64,000 nt of DNA from Micropterix aruncella (Eukaryota; Arthropoda; Insecta; Lepidoptera; Micropterigidae): the NCBI GenBank assembly GCA_944548615.1, contig OX155952.1:37736350-37800349 (forward strand), in the 5' to 3' direction. The notes beneath the pieces are model-generated. The model saw only the letters and a program-made list of their open reading frames with translations, was not told the DNA's origin and made no database searches. Of this stretch, positions 11,258 to 22,117 are shown in pieces (positions within the stretch are counted from its first letter, which is position 1; every line of letters starts with the position of its first letter). Position numbers and translations under genes: made by a program.

Positions 11258-13525
11258 TTAATTTATAATGTCAAACAATTGCGATAGGCTTCGATTTCGT
11301 AAGAATAATATCTACAACCATTTATCATAGTAATAGCTGTATATCCGCTTTAGCCCAAGCCTAGCTTATTGGAGCGACATGCGACATCGTATTTAGAAAT
11401 ACACAATTATGAGTGAATCTTCGATGTATGTATAGGTATAGTGTATTTTTGGGATATTTTATGTGAATTTCCTGAATAAATCAAATCAAATAATATGATG
11501 GTCATGAAAATAAATAATCGTATACTAAAAATGACAAAATTTTATTTAATGTTCAAATCCAGTAATAGATGAAAATAAAAATTACGCTCTTTGGCAAATG
11601 TCACCTATCAGATGTTCTATATCATCAAGATGCAATATTTTATAGCTTTCGAAACGTAACTAGAGGTCCGTCTCTTCTGTATAACCGCAATTGCAGACAT
11701 TTCATTAAAAAACTGGCTGTTTTTATTTATCCCAATTTGTAAAGTAGCCTTTGTAAAACTGATATCTCGGCAAAGTAGGCGCTAGTGTTACGGAAAACTT
11801 ATGCTTCATTTAAGTTAATGAGAAAATGGAGAACCCTACCTCGAGGGGGCGCGGCTAGGAAATTATTTTTTTATTATTTTTTAATTTTCCAGGAGCGTTG
11901 CGCTCGCCCAGTCCTGTTCTTTAAACTATTTATAAATTATACCTCTCGCCATTTATAAAGTCGTCGTAGGCTTCTTCCATTTAATAATTTCGCACTTAAT
12001 GAAATTAGAAAATGAAGCGAGTAATTAATTAGTTTGTTGAACGTGGATGGAAACTCAAGTTGATAACGAGAGTCGAGCTTCCAGACGTTTGGGGTTAGGG
12101 TGACGATATTAAAAAGAAGTAGGCTTCCAGATAACTTTTTACTTGAATATTCAGGATCCACGGATGGTTCTTTTACAGTTTTATGTGGCCTTAATGGTTT
12201 CTTTAATATTAGTAATTACATCAATTAAAAATTTAACCTATCAGACGAACGATGTTTATAAATGAGCTGCTTTTACGGTCTTTTTTGATAATATTTTTTT
12301 TTTGCCTACTTCAGAATTATATGACAGAAATAGCTAAAAACATATAGCGAAGGTTATGTATGTAGCGAGCAAGAAATGTAGGCTTTGGTTAGATTTTGAG
12401 GGACTCTCTTTTTTAATATGATTCCGCAGAGCCAAAATGAAGGAGATTTTTTTATGAAAACGTTTTATAAAAAATAGGTTTACAGCGATATTTTGATCGT
12501 TTTAATGTTTAAACTTACATCGTAATTAACTATTATAACTCAGTACGGTGTAAAATTAAACCGATTCTAGAGGAACTGACTCACAAAAGAACCGTTCGCG
12601 TTACCGCGAGGCAACGCGGCACCGAAACACGCAAAAGATAACGCCTTTATACGCTACGGAAACAATCGAAAAATCTTGATGCGTTGTGCCAATTGTCAGA
12701 ATGAACCAATACTAAAACCAATGACGCAATATGACATCTTTCTCCTTTTTCTGAGGAAGACAACTAGCAAAAAAACTGGCATAGCCAAATAGCAAAAGAA
12801 AAAAATGGTTCTTCTTCTTCTTCTCATCCTAATGTTGTTATTATCTTTTATGCCAATGGCACCTACCTAATTAATTATTCTTTTTGGTCTTGCGATAGAA
12901 AAATAAGTATTGTTATTTTTTTCTTACTTTGATATTTTATAGTATTAATAGTTTTCTTCAGATGAAAGAGCATTCCACATAAATATTAAATTCTACATAA
13001 ATTTTCTATTAAATAATTGTTTTTATTTTACCCTACCAGGTATAACCACTCACTTATTCCCTATATCCTATTTCAAAATCCATAATATATTAACTCATTT
13101 AAATATAATGAGCTTTAAGGAGAGCTAGTTTTGATTTAGATTACTTCAATTGATGTTATAAGCCTTTATTGATACTTATTAGATTATGTATTTGATTCGT
13201 TATTTGCATTCTATAGAATATTTTATAAATTTAACATCACTTACTAATTCCCCATATATAGCATTAATGCACATTTATTTTCCCCGATTATAATACATTT
13301 AGATTTAGGTTTTATTTTTTTTTCGATTAAATATGGTAATAGTACCTAATATTGTAAGCATTGAAATATTATGATTTTTTATTTTAATCAAATGTTAAGT
13401 TTAATGTTATGTTAAGTTTATAGATTTCTCATGATAGTTAAAATAAATTGTTTACCTTGGAACAGGCGGCAGCCTAGTTAGGTTAAGACTTTTGTATATT
13501 GAATCTACTAATAATTTGAAATCAA
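11258..13525. other. AT-rich stretch without recognisable gene
   Basis: No frame with a recognisable domain. It contains a short TTC run near 12811-12826 and a GC-richer patch at 12590-12670. The minus-strand frame at 11937-12161 (74 codons) has no motif I recognise. Confidence 0.45.
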
Positions 13526-13560
13526 TAAATAATTTGTAATTTGTAATTTGTAATTTAAAC
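13526..13560. repeat. Short heptamer repeat, AATTTGT type
   Basis: TAATTTGTAATTTGTAATTT in about four units. It may be the simple-sequence tail of a retroelement ending here (upstream AATCAATAAATAATTTG). Confidence 0.6.
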
Positions 13561-14454
13561 CTACTTAATTAATTAAGTATAAGCAAAATTCAAAATAATA
13601 ATTTAATGAAATGGTCACCCTAGAACTAGCGGAGCTTAGATTAGTGACGCTGTTGGTCAAACACAGCAATGTATTTGTTTTTTTTTTGCTGTTGATAAAA
13701 TAAAACTAGAATAATTTAAGCCTATTAGTATATTTCCATCAACACAATACCAGAAATAAATCTGACCTACACCTTAATCGGCGCCGGCTAACCAAGGTGC
13801 ACAACAGTTTCCTTCACCAAAGTGTCTGTTTTTATAATAAGGTCTCTACGCCTATCGAAAGTCTTGGAGAGAATTTTTAAAAAATAGTCCATAGCTTAGT
13901 CAAAAATCTAATATATGACATAAGAGATTTGGATAATCCTAAGTCCATATTCCAAGAGAATCATGGCGTAAAATAACGAAAATACCCTGATTGTTGACAC
14001 TTGCTAAAATGAGATGTTTTTTATCGACGATAACTATATTGCTGGATTTGACCATTAATATAAATGTTGACATTTTTAGTCAACTCTTGTCTACTTTCAT
14101 AACTATCACATTATTACTAGTATAATTATGGTTATGGACATTGGTCTTTTTATAAAATCAGCAATTTTATATTAAATTCTAATTATTGATGATTATAATA
14201 CCGATTAAAAATTACTTAAATTAATTTATATAATCATTAACATTAGACGAAAGGCGCATTGCAAGTAAATAATATGCTGCGTTACAGCATTCGAGTCAAG
14301 AGACGATGACGTAATTCTCTATCGCTTGCATTTAAAATTCGAACGTGTAATGCGAAAGTGATGGAGATATGAGATCATCACGCATACGACATTTTCTCTA
14401 TCGATTAAAAAAAAGGGTTGTGTCACCGTAAGACTTGCCCGGCAAGCAGACAAC
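13561..14454. other. AT-rich stretch without recognisable gene
   Basis: No gene signal seen. The last ~190 bp before the C-rich block (from 14264) are GC-richer and unique in the window. Confidence 0.4.
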
Positions 14455-15065
14455 CCACCCCGCGCGTCAAACCCCTAACCCCTAACCCCCAAAACCCCCA
14501 CCACAAACCCTCCACCAAACCCACCTCCCCCACTCCCCTCTAAACCACCCCCAAATCTCCCCCCCAACCCTCCCACAAACCCTCCACCCCCGCCCCCAAA
14601 GTCACCCTCCAAAACCTGCACCAACTTGCTCCCTACCCCCAACGTCTCTTCCTCCAAAACCTTCCACAACCCCCCCCCCAGAACCCCTTATAGCCCCCCA
14701 AAACTCCTTTCCAGCCAAATCCCCCTCAATTCCTCCCCCCGCCAAACCCTTCACCCAAATCCTCCATCCAAACCCCCCACTCCACCTCCCACCCAAACCC
14801 CCCTCCACCCCAACCAACCGCTAAACTCCACTCCAACCCCCCACCCTTCCTCCCACCCAATACCCTACCCCGACCTCCCTCCCCATAACCGTCTTCAACC
14901 CCCAACGCTACCCCCCTTCAACGCTACCCCCCGCCATGCCCCCACTGCCAATAAACACAACTTCCTCCTAAACCATACCCCTTCCCCCAAACATCACCAA
15001 AGAAACCCCCTTGTCCCCCTAAACCTTAACTTCCCCCTACTCCCCCTACCCCCCTCCACCCCCGT
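14455..15065. repeat. Strand-asymmetric C-rich low-complexity block
   Basis: For about 600 bp the plus strand is made mostly of C, A and T in words such as CCCCTAACCCC and ACCCCCCAC, with very few G. The minus strand is a G-run-rich tract with many potential quadruplex motifs. The long frames on both strands (plus 14626-15189; minus 14475-14669 and 14602-14817) are proline- or glycine-rich artefacts. It is not a regular tandem array. A few CCCCTAACCCC units resemble telomeric repeats but do not persist. Confidence 0.85.
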
Positions 15066-15239
15066 CGTTGCGTCTAATATCCTTAAAGACTATAATTTTT
15101 TTAATTCTTTATTTGTCTGTCAGATAACTCTCGAGAGAGTACAATTTCTCCATAAGAGTTTTTTTTCAGATAATCACTTTTCGAAATAGTTTTTCTAAGT
15201 TTTGACAAACTGTAAAGTAGCAACAATTCATTAATTTCA

Positions 15240-15750
15240 TGATAAGAATCTGACTCTGAACTCATTGTTCTCGCCAAGGACGCGACTGAATGTATCTGTG
15301 TCGCTCAGCTGCGTCGCAGCATGCGCTCGCGGACTATGTCTGCCTCAACTGCCCTGCCTAGCAAAATCTGTACTATGTTGCGCAGCGTTATCTGCGTCTC
15401 AGCATACGCTTAGCCTTATGGACGGGCGCGGCGGCGTCTCTCGCGGCATGCGTATGCCGCACCGCGTCGCTTATTCGAGCCTCCGCCAATAATACCAGCA
15501 GCCGGTGAAATTGCACGCGCCTGTATCGCAAATCCGGCTAAGAGATTGATCTGCCGCAATAACGTGTAAGTAAGACAGATGTTCCGAGGCCGGGCATCCG
15601 CAGATGATATCCCCGCTGAAAAAGGAAACAATGCCGGATGCCGATAGATTATTCACGCGCTCCTGCTCTCGGCTACCGTGCTCTCGCCGCCGCGCTTGAT
15701 GCTTCGCGCCGCTAAATTGCACGGGCTTTATTAATCTCGGGCCTGTTCAG
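15240..15750. other. GC-rich CpG-bearing island, no gene recognised
   Basis: Base composition jumps to high GC with many CpG. Overlapping short frames occur on both strands, none with a recognisable domain. No repeat partner was seen in the window. It could be a gene promoter island or an old element. Confidence 0.4.
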
Positions 15751-16011
15751 GAAATTGCATACAAAGCGGGTTTTTTATTTCTTGGAAAATACTGGAGTGT
15801 CGAGCGCTACGCCGCTGGCAGCGCTCTGTTTTTATTTATTTACACAAAAACGGGAGTTGCCTTTCATTACAAATAACATCATGACTCATTGCAGGCGCAT
15901 ATTTCATGAAACATCACAACGTATTACAGGTGCATACGAGGTCTGTCTAAAAAGTATCGGACCATGAATTTTCCGGCGCACAGTAGCGCGCTAAGGCGAC
16001 GCCACTATGTC

Positions 16012-16640
16012 AATAGTCAATACTCCTTTATTGATCCAAAATTGCAAATACAGTTAGATATGTCATAATCTCAATTGTTTAGAACACAATGATCAAAATA
16101 TAAATGTAACAAATAATTCCTTTTCTTTTCAAATACGTCAAAATAATACTAGAAATAACCAAAAGTCAGACAAAATAAAAGATCAATATCAATAACGTAA
16201 TACGTAAAAGGACAATAATCATAATGTTTAACTCGTATGTTTTGACATAAGAATAATAGAGGTATATTAGAGATACGATATATAATAGAGGTATATTAGA
16301 GATACGATATTATTTTTCATAATAAATATATACCTATATTAAAGGTATTGTAATCATTCCTCGAGGTCGGCTATCTTATAAACAACAGGTGTGATTAGCC
16401 AGTGGCTAACTCAATATTCGAATATTTTTGGTTCTAAACCTCGTATTGTGATTGGCAGATTATTAAACAGTTTAAAGGCCAAATACACAAATGACTTTTG
16501 GATCATAATCAAACGGATTTTGGGGAGGGCTACGTTAGCTTTGCTACGAGTATTATGATCATGTACGTGCATGTTAAGCGTACACTCGTGTATGTTGTTT
16601 TTAGCATAAACTAAACAACTGAGAATGAAGAACAACTATG
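16012..16640 (-). pseudogene. 5'-truncated LINE, C-terminal end of ORF2
   Basis: The minus-strand frame at 16411-16635 contains HDHNTRSKANVALPKIR followed by AFKLFNNLPITIR. This is the conserved tail after the reverse transcriptase of CR1/Jockey-type non-LTR elements (H-NTRSK, then N-LP). A polyadenylation-like AATAAAGG is read on the minus strand near 16030, so the element would end at about 16012. Inferred role when intact: reverse transcription of its own RNA. This copy keeps only the last ~75 codons and 3' untranslated sequence. Confidence 0.6.
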
Positions 16641-16769
16641 CACATAGAAAGAAGAATGCTTAAGGTGCATGCTTAAATTTTTTTTCCGCGTTCCAGTCGT
16701 TGAGAATTTGAGTTCTTTTTTTTATTGATTTTTGATGATTATTTAAATTGATTTAGTGACTAAGGTGAG

Positions 16770-17160
16770 CTATCCAGAAGTTCTCCGCCGTCTCCTTGAT
16801 GTAAAATTCGGCGAAATAATCAGACCTCTGTACGGCGGAAAATTGGCATTTGCATCATGACAATGCTCCACCTCATTCATCGCACCTGATTCAGACTTTC
16901 TTGGCGAAACATAGAATTCGAGTCGTTCGTCAACGTCCCTACTCGCCAGACATGACACCTCGCTATTTCTGGTTGTATCCGAAATTGAATACACCATTCA
17001 TTAAAAGGAGCTCGTTTTCAGAGTAGAGAAGTGATAATGCAAAACGAGACAGCGGAGTTGAACACCATTCCAAAAGTAGCCTTCCAGAAGTTTTTCGGCT
17101 GTGAAAGGACCGTTGGGTTAAGTGTGTGGAGACGCAAGGGATTAGGGTCCCTTTCCCGTC
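16770..17160 (+). pseudogene. Mariner transposase, C-terminal half, frameshifted
   Basis: Plus-strand translation gives VLRRLLDV and then, after a frame change near 16838, WHLHHDNAPPHSS and VRQRPYSPDMTPRYFWL. These are the second and third catalytic regions of mariner (IS630/Tc1 superfamily) transposase. The first keeps the Asp of HHDNAP. In the third, SPDMTP is followed by RYFWL where family members usually have CDFWL, so the last catalytic Asp appears lost. Near 17031-17110 the frame reads ELNTIPKVAFQKFFG, then shifts to DRWVKCVETQG, the usual C-terminal end. Multiple frameshifts make it inactive. Confidence 0.8.
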
Positions 17161-17208
17161 ATATAAGTAATATATTTTTCCCGGTCAAAGGTCGGCTACT
17201 TTTTAGAC

Positions 17209-17844
17209 TACTAGAGCTGTCAACTACAACGGGCGAATCCGTCACCTCAGGAAGTTTTAATGAAATGTTTCGTTGTGTCTTCCGTGAGGTGAGCGCAGAA
17301 GACTTGGGACAAAACAGTCCACTGTCAAGCTCCGCCAGATGCCCGTAAGAGGCCAACGCCTTATCCGCAAAATAACCAGGTATGTTAACCAGCGGGCCGA
17401 CACTCACTCTCTTACTTCCAGTTCGAGGTCGCTTGCGCGGTCCTTTCCCTTACATAGCGGTGAAATGGTGTCAACCGAACCTATCGCAAACCACTGCATT
17501 CTTGCCTGGGTGTTCACCCGGAATCGGGTAGCCGATGGTCGTTTCAAGAGCAGTCGCCGTAAGGCCATTAACCACCCCCGCTCTGTAGGAGACAGTACTG
17601 TTTCCAGACTCCCCTGACTGTTAGTCAGAATGCAAAATCGATTGGCTTACGCCGCACGGCGTGCAGATCGTCCAGGAGCGTCAAAAGAATGACTCATGGG
17701 GGAAACTAGCCCTCAGGCCAGAGTCTTACCTAGGCTCATGCTTGAAGGCCGCCGGATGAGTGTTGACCCGTGAGTATGACCGACCCTGAACAAATGGATC
17801 TTCGTGGTCAACTCAACAAGGGCCCATTAGCTCCCAAAAGCCCC
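17209..17844 (+). mobile_element. R630 interspersed repeat, copy 4, inserted in mariner terminus
   Basis: It starts TACTAGAGCTGTCAACTACA and ends CCCATTAGCTCCC plus AAAAGCCCC. The 11-bp sequence ACTTTTTAGAC flanks it at 17198-17208 and 17845-17855. That same sequence is part of the right inverted terminus of the host mariner. The copy therefore inserted into the terminus and duplicated 11 bp of it. It is one of the most complete copies, about 636 bp. Confidence 0.85.
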
Positions 17845-17865
17845 ACTTTTTAGACAGTACTTGTA

Positions 17866-18640
17866 TTTCATAAGCCACTTGATATTACATGAAAATTAAA
17901 AACCGAATGTTTACAAATATGGTCAAATAATCGCCAAATATTCACAAATGCTTTCGCAAAATATTCACATAAGCTTGCTCTGCAAGCACTGAAAAACCAA
18001 CAACATTCGTAGATACAAATTCCTCGTACTGAAATTTGGATTTTAAATTTAACCACTTCAATTTGCTGTATGTATCAGTTTAGCATGGATATAGTAACGT
18101 CGCCTATTTGGCCGCGGACTCCGATAAAGGAGAGTGAGGGTGCGTTCCTTTTCCAGAATTGGAGATGGCCAAATTAGCATTCGCGTCACAATTTAATTCA
18201 ATTCATTCGATTACTGCCTTGGAAATGGAACAAAATAGAGTCTGTCCCTCGCGAAATTTACATATTCCATTTTAACCCTCGAGTACGTTATGGGCTGTAT
18301 CGGGGTGGATTGCTTTTCATTTTCTTTTGCAGTCGTTCGCCGGTCGGACGTCGCTCGGGCCGAGCGGCGACAAACTTTCAGCCGTGCGGCGGAAGGAAAA
18401 ACTTTAACAGTAACTTATAATTCATTGTGACCGGCTGAATTGTTAAACGTTACCCGACCCTCCAGTAAAGGAGAAAACGAACCCGAGAAGACGGCTTACC
18501 GGAAGACGGAGGAATTTAATTGGAAAGGGAACTCGAGCCCTTCCTATCCATAGAAAATACATTGGTTTTCATTCGGTGGCGACGAATAAAGTTGTGATAC
18601 TCGATGCGACAGTAATCGGACTAAAATAGGACAACATCGG
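17866..18640. other. Spacer with a GC-richer, unique-looking segment
   Basis: From about 18090 to 18600 the sequence is GC-richer and has no partner in the window. No frame longer than chance and no domain recognised. Confidence 0.4.
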
Positions 18641-18644
18641 ACTA

Positions 18645-19357
18645 AAAATAGGGTGGAGGGTGTCCAAAGACGTTTTACTAGATACCTGGACTATCGTGAG
18701 TACTTGGGACTTGGAACCTACGAGAGCAGGCTGAACTATTTTAGTATGTGTTCACTGGAAGACCGCCGCACAGCGGCTGATATGACATTAATGCATAAAA
18801 TAATTCATAACCAAATTGATAGCCCTCATTTGATAAAGAAACTGTCGTTGTTGGTTCCGCCACGAAGGGTTCGCTCTCCTCGTACGTTCGAAATCACCCC
18901 TCGTGTGAACACTAGTTACGCCCAAAACTCTGTTATGCACCGCTTGATGACCACATACAATAGTCGATTCGAAGATATCGACATATTTTACTTGAATCAA
19001 CCTAAATTCAACGAGACTATCCTTAGCTCACTAGGCGTCTAGGAAGTGATTACATAGTGAGTACCTATACAAATTGTTTCAAAACACTCAGAGCGAAAAT
19101 GAGAATAGCAAATAGTATAATTTGAATGCCTATATCCTATCCTACATATATCCCATCCCTCTCCTTTCCTATCCTTGCAATAGTTCAATTGTAATTTAAT
19201 TTAATTTAGTGCAATGCAACTTTTGATTTACCGTATAAGAAAATAATGTAGGAAACAATTAATCGGCCAGCGAAACACTGTATTAGAATAATTAGTAATA
19301 ATTAATGAAGCGCTGTATGTTTCCCGAAAATAAAATAAATAAATAAATAAATAAAAG
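18645..19357 (+). pseudogene. LINE ORF2 C-terminus plus 3' UTR with AAAT tail
   Basis: The frame 18653-19042 (129 codons) reads EGVQRRFTRYLDYREYLG, SLEDRRTAADM, SPHLIKKLSLLVPPRR, and then an H-R-M-TYNSRF ending. This is the conserved region downstream of the reverse transcriptase in Jockey/CR1-type elements. It ends at a natural stop and is followed by a 3' UTR finishing GCGCTGTATGTTTCCCGAAA with an AAAT-repeat tail (19329-19355). No reverse transcriptase core is present, so the copy is 5' truncated. The open frame suggests it is fairly young. A second copy of the family is at 50440-51440. Confidence 0.8.
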
Positions 19358-19369
19358 CGTACAACATGT

Positions 19370-19388
19370 ACACACACACACACACACA
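19370..19388. repeat. CA microsatellite
   Basis: About nine CA units directly downstream of the LINE tail. Confidence 0.9.
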
Positions 19389-19533
19389 TTTAGACTACTG
19401 TGAATAAGTCTTCGAACATTTTATTTTTATTTGAATACATTTATTGTCTTTTTATTATCCAAACATTAAAATATTACATTTTTAAAAATACACAAAAATT
19501 TTACAAAAAAAAGCCGACTCCATTTTTTTATAA

Positions 19534-19905
19534 GTGCAGCATCCATGTCATGGTATTACTTAGAACGGGCTATCATAATTGAATGTGTATACGAAAGTTT
19601 GTGTCTGTGCTGTTGACCGTTGAGAAAATATCTCGTTGGAAGGCAACCTCGGGTGCCGCAGTCCTGTCTTGGTGAAACTTAGAGCTGGCTGTCGTAATTG
19701 AATGCATATACAAAATGTTGTATCTGCGCTGTTGACCGTTAAGGAGTCCTCTCGTCGGGAGCCAACCCTGGGTGCAGCAGCCATGTCATGGTGAAACTTA
19801 GAACGGTCTATCATAACTGAATGAGTATACAAACTTTCGTGTCTGTGCTATTGACCGTTGAGGAGTACCCTCGTCGGCAGCCAACACAGGGTGTAGAATC
19901 AGGTC
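19534..19905 (+). repeat. Tandem repeat, three units of about 120 bp
   Basis: Units start at GAACGGGCTATCATAATTGA (19562), GAGCTGGCTGTCGTAATTGA (19681) and GAACGGTCTATCATAACTGA (19801). Each contains CTGTTGACCGTT or a close variant and a CTCGTCGG-like motif. Identity between units is roughly 80 percent. No coding signal. Confidence 0.85.
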
Positions 19906-19939
19906 ATTCTTATCATTAAAAAATACGTTGTCATCGGAA

Positions 19940-19958
19940 TTTTTTTTTTTTTTTTTTT
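19940..19958. repeat. T homopolymer tract
   Basis: About 19 consecutive T; possibly a retroelement poly(A) on the minus strand. Confidence 0.8.
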
Positions 19959-20279
19959 ATTTGTTACAACTTGGTATAGAGTTAACAGTGAGATCGTACA
20001 GATATGATTTGTAATTATTTATATAAGTAATAAGAAAATGAATACATCCCATACGATCATTCTAGACGAATGCCCAACTAGACCGAACAGCCTGTATCTG
20101 GGCATACGAAATATATAGCCTTTGTTTTTTGAGTAGTAGTGACGTTTGAGTAGTACTGACTAATAGACTACTTTCAATACTAACACTAAGATAATGAATA
20201 AAGAAATAAAATATAAGCAAATAACTGAAAAAAAGAAAATTAAAAAATAAAATGGCATAAAATAGTAAACATATAAATA

Positions 20280-20376
20280 CAAATATATATGATAAAGGGT
20301 TAGTAACATACATATATACACATATACACATACAAACATATATACATACATATATTATAATACACACACACACACA
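20280..20376. repeat. TA/CA simple sequence
   Basis: Alternating ATACATATA words ending in a CA run (20361-20376). It yields meaningless tyrosine/valine-rich frames on the minus strand. Confidence 0.8.
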
Positions 20377-20383
20377 TATTTTA

Positions 20384-20632
20384 AATTATTGTATGAAGCA
20401 ATTCATTTTCAGTCTTTGTACGACCTATTTCGTAAAGGAGCCATTTTTTTACTTTTATCTTAAATTGGTGTATATTTTGAACATTTTTTACTGACTCTTC
20501 TAAAGTATTAAAAATTTTTGGGGCGATGAAATACAACTGTCTTTGGGCAAAGGTTGTATTACGTGAGGAATTACATGGAATCAACATGTACATTTTCAAG
20601 TTCCTATGGTAATATTTGAGGAGTTCCCTCAA
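20384..20632 (-). pseudogene. LINE ORF2 C-terminal fragment
   Basis: The minus-strand frame of 83 codons includes SRNTTFAQRQLYFIAPKIFN, then QFKIKVKKWLL. This matches the very C-terminal pattern of non-LTR reverse transcriptases (Arg-Asn/Ser-rich patch, phi-PkiFN-L, then FK-K-WLL). The reverse transcriptase core is absent. The subfamily cannot be named from this piece. It is distinct from the LINE at 18645. Confidence 0.6.
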
Positions 20633-20699
20633 TTCTTCATGGATCCCATCATTAGAACAAGATTTTTATAAAAATAGGACCATTCTGCAAGTATATCCT

Positions 20700-20788
20700 T
20701 CCAAATATAAAAGATTTTTTTAAATCGGTTCATAAATGGCAGAGTTCTGAGGTAACCAACATTTAAAAAATATATATATCACCGAATT
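20700..20788 (+). mobile_element. Left part of a retroelement tail split by a later insertion
   Basis: AAATCGGTTCATAAATGGCA and GAGTTCTGAGGTAAC lead to CACCGAATTTA. The tail resumes at 22000 with CCTCCTCCTTTTTTTGAAG. I recall this combined motif as a very common lepidopteran retroelement tail. The TIR element at 20792-21996 interrupts it. Confidence 0.6.
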
Positions 20789-20791
20789 TAA

Positions 20792-21996
20792 AAGGGATCG
20801 TCCATGAATCACGTGAGGCTCAAAAGGAGGGGAGGGGGCTCGGAAAAAATTACGTAATATCACAAGAAGGTAGGGGGGGGGGGGGGGGTGTTGTGAGATA
20901 TCACGTGTATTAATTTTTTTGTTGAATGCGCGATTTACAAACCGATTTACGGCGTGTGACCTTGACTGCCAGGCAAAGGTTTTCCCGCTCGCCGCGACAA
21001 CTACCCGACTCGGCTTGCCAGTCGCCAGTAAGTCTATGATTTTGGTGCCGTATACATGCATAAATACATCGTTGCCGCGTATGTTTTTCCTTAAAACAAT
21101 ACGATGCGACAATACGATGAATACGATGCGACAGTCACCTCTATACGCTAAAAGTGGGCATTCGCGCTTGTAGATTTTAGTCTGCAGTTTAGACAATTGG
21201 TTAAAATACTGAAAAAGGGAATTTTTAAAAAATATGTATTTTTTTAAAACGAATAACATTAAAAATAATAATAATATTAATGATTATAAATTAAAATAAA
21301 AAATATTTTAAAAAATATATCTTGGATCTTTCCTTGACACACAGGGGTGCCTAGCAAGGCGGGCTCGGCTGCTCTTTTCTTAACACAATTGAAATGTAAT
21401 CATTTGCGTTTAATGTATGCACTATGTAACCTGGGCTCAGACAGATTCTGATGTGTATATAACTTTAAAAGCATACAACGGCATTGTCTAAATTGTCATT
21501 TCATGCTCTGTTGTGCTGCATTTGAATGTATATGTAAAATAATATAAAATAAATAAAAAAATACAACGAAAATGATGATGCCGAGTGGGTTCATGAAACT
21601 GACGTTGATCTTAAACAAATCACAGTGCCAACAGCCGACTTGCAAGATGCTTCTCCATTTTTTAATGTTGAAGAAAGTCTCGCTTATCTTTGGCCCGAGG
21701 ACAATCTCCATTAAATATGCACCAGTACATTATATGATTTTTACATGATTACACGTTTCCTTTATTATTTTTATGCCAGTCAAAAACAACCTGCAACCTT
21801 AATGTCTGCCTGGAGTATTATTTATACCTGTATTTAAAGGTTTATACTCAATTTTTTTAAAGATACGTTATACCAAAATAATACACGTGATTTTGGGTAG
21901 GGGGGGGGTGTCCTCTGAAACATCAGCACGTATCACCAGAGGGGAGGGGGGTTTAAAAAGTTGCTAAAAAATTTCACGTGATTAATGGACGTCCCC
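20792..21996. mobile_element. TIR DNA transposon, TAA target duplication (PIF/Harbinger-like)
   Basis: The left end GGGATCGTCCATGAATCACG continues TGA. The right end reads GGGGACGTCCATTAATCACG with TGA on the minus strand. The imperfect inverted repeat is about 23 bp with 20 matches. TAA abuts both ends (20789-20791 and 21997-21999), the target preference of PIF/Harbinger elements. Both subterminal regions carry long G runs on the plus strand (20873-20889; 21900-21909). No transposase with a DDE signature is visible, so this is a non-autonomous or decayed copy. Superfamily assignment is tentative. Confidence 0.65.
21565..21714 (+). pseudogene. Short open segment ending at a stop inside the TIR element
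   Basis: Forty-nine codons in one frame read NDDAEWVHETDVDLKQITVP and on to FFNVEESLAYLWPEDNLH before a TAA stop. The acidic, non-repetitive composition looks like the C-terminal end of a real protein rather than a chance frame in AT-rich DNA. No family recognised. Upstream the frame is lost in A/T-rich sequence without a clear splice acceptor. Confidence 0.35.
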
Positions 21997-22062
21997 TAAC
22001 CTCCTCCTTTTTTTGAAGACACTTAAAAATTAAAAGCTAATCTTTGGACACATTTACGCTTA

Positions 22063-22117
22063 ATTGTTTTTGTTAATGGCGTTAACAGTTACTGTTAACG
22101 CCATTAACAAAAACAAT
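22063..22117. repeat. Perfect 27-bp inverted repeat (hairpin/cruciform)
   Basis: The arm at 22063-22089 (ATTGTTTTTGTTAATGGCG then TTAACAGT) is the exact complement of 22091-22117, with a single-base spacer. No T run follows on either strand. Confidence 0.9.

Larger units (their letters stand above)
15937..17863 (+). mobile_element. Composite mariner-like element with nested insertions
   Basis: The left terminus CGAGGTCTGTCTAAAAAGTA and the right terminus, which reads CAAGTACTGTCTAAAAAGTA on the minus strand, form terminal inverted repeats. TA dinucleotides abut both ends (15935-15936 and 17864-17865). Transposase remnants lie at 16770-17160. A LINE fragment (about 16012-16640, antisense) and an R630 copy (17209-17844) are inserted inside. 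Removing both leaves roughly 650 bp, far less than a full mariner of about 1.3 kb, so the N-terminal half of the transposase gene is also gone. Confidence 0.7.

Noticed and set aside
14468..14490. Possible telomeric repeat (CCCCTAACCCC)
   Set aside because: Only two or three imperfect units, no CCTAA array; not a telomere.
14475..15189. Proline- and glycine-rich frames of 64-187 codons on both strands
   Set aside because: Frames through the C-rich block stay open only because its plus strand lacks the stop codon bases; composition artefact.
15265..15722. Three overlapping frames in a GC-rich island
   Set aside because: Opposite-strand overlap, no domain, no codon pattern; typical of GC-rich non-coding DNA.
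20720..21259. 179-codon minus-strand frame
   Set aside because: It spans a retroelement tail, a terminal repeat and a G-run without any conserved motif; chance frame.
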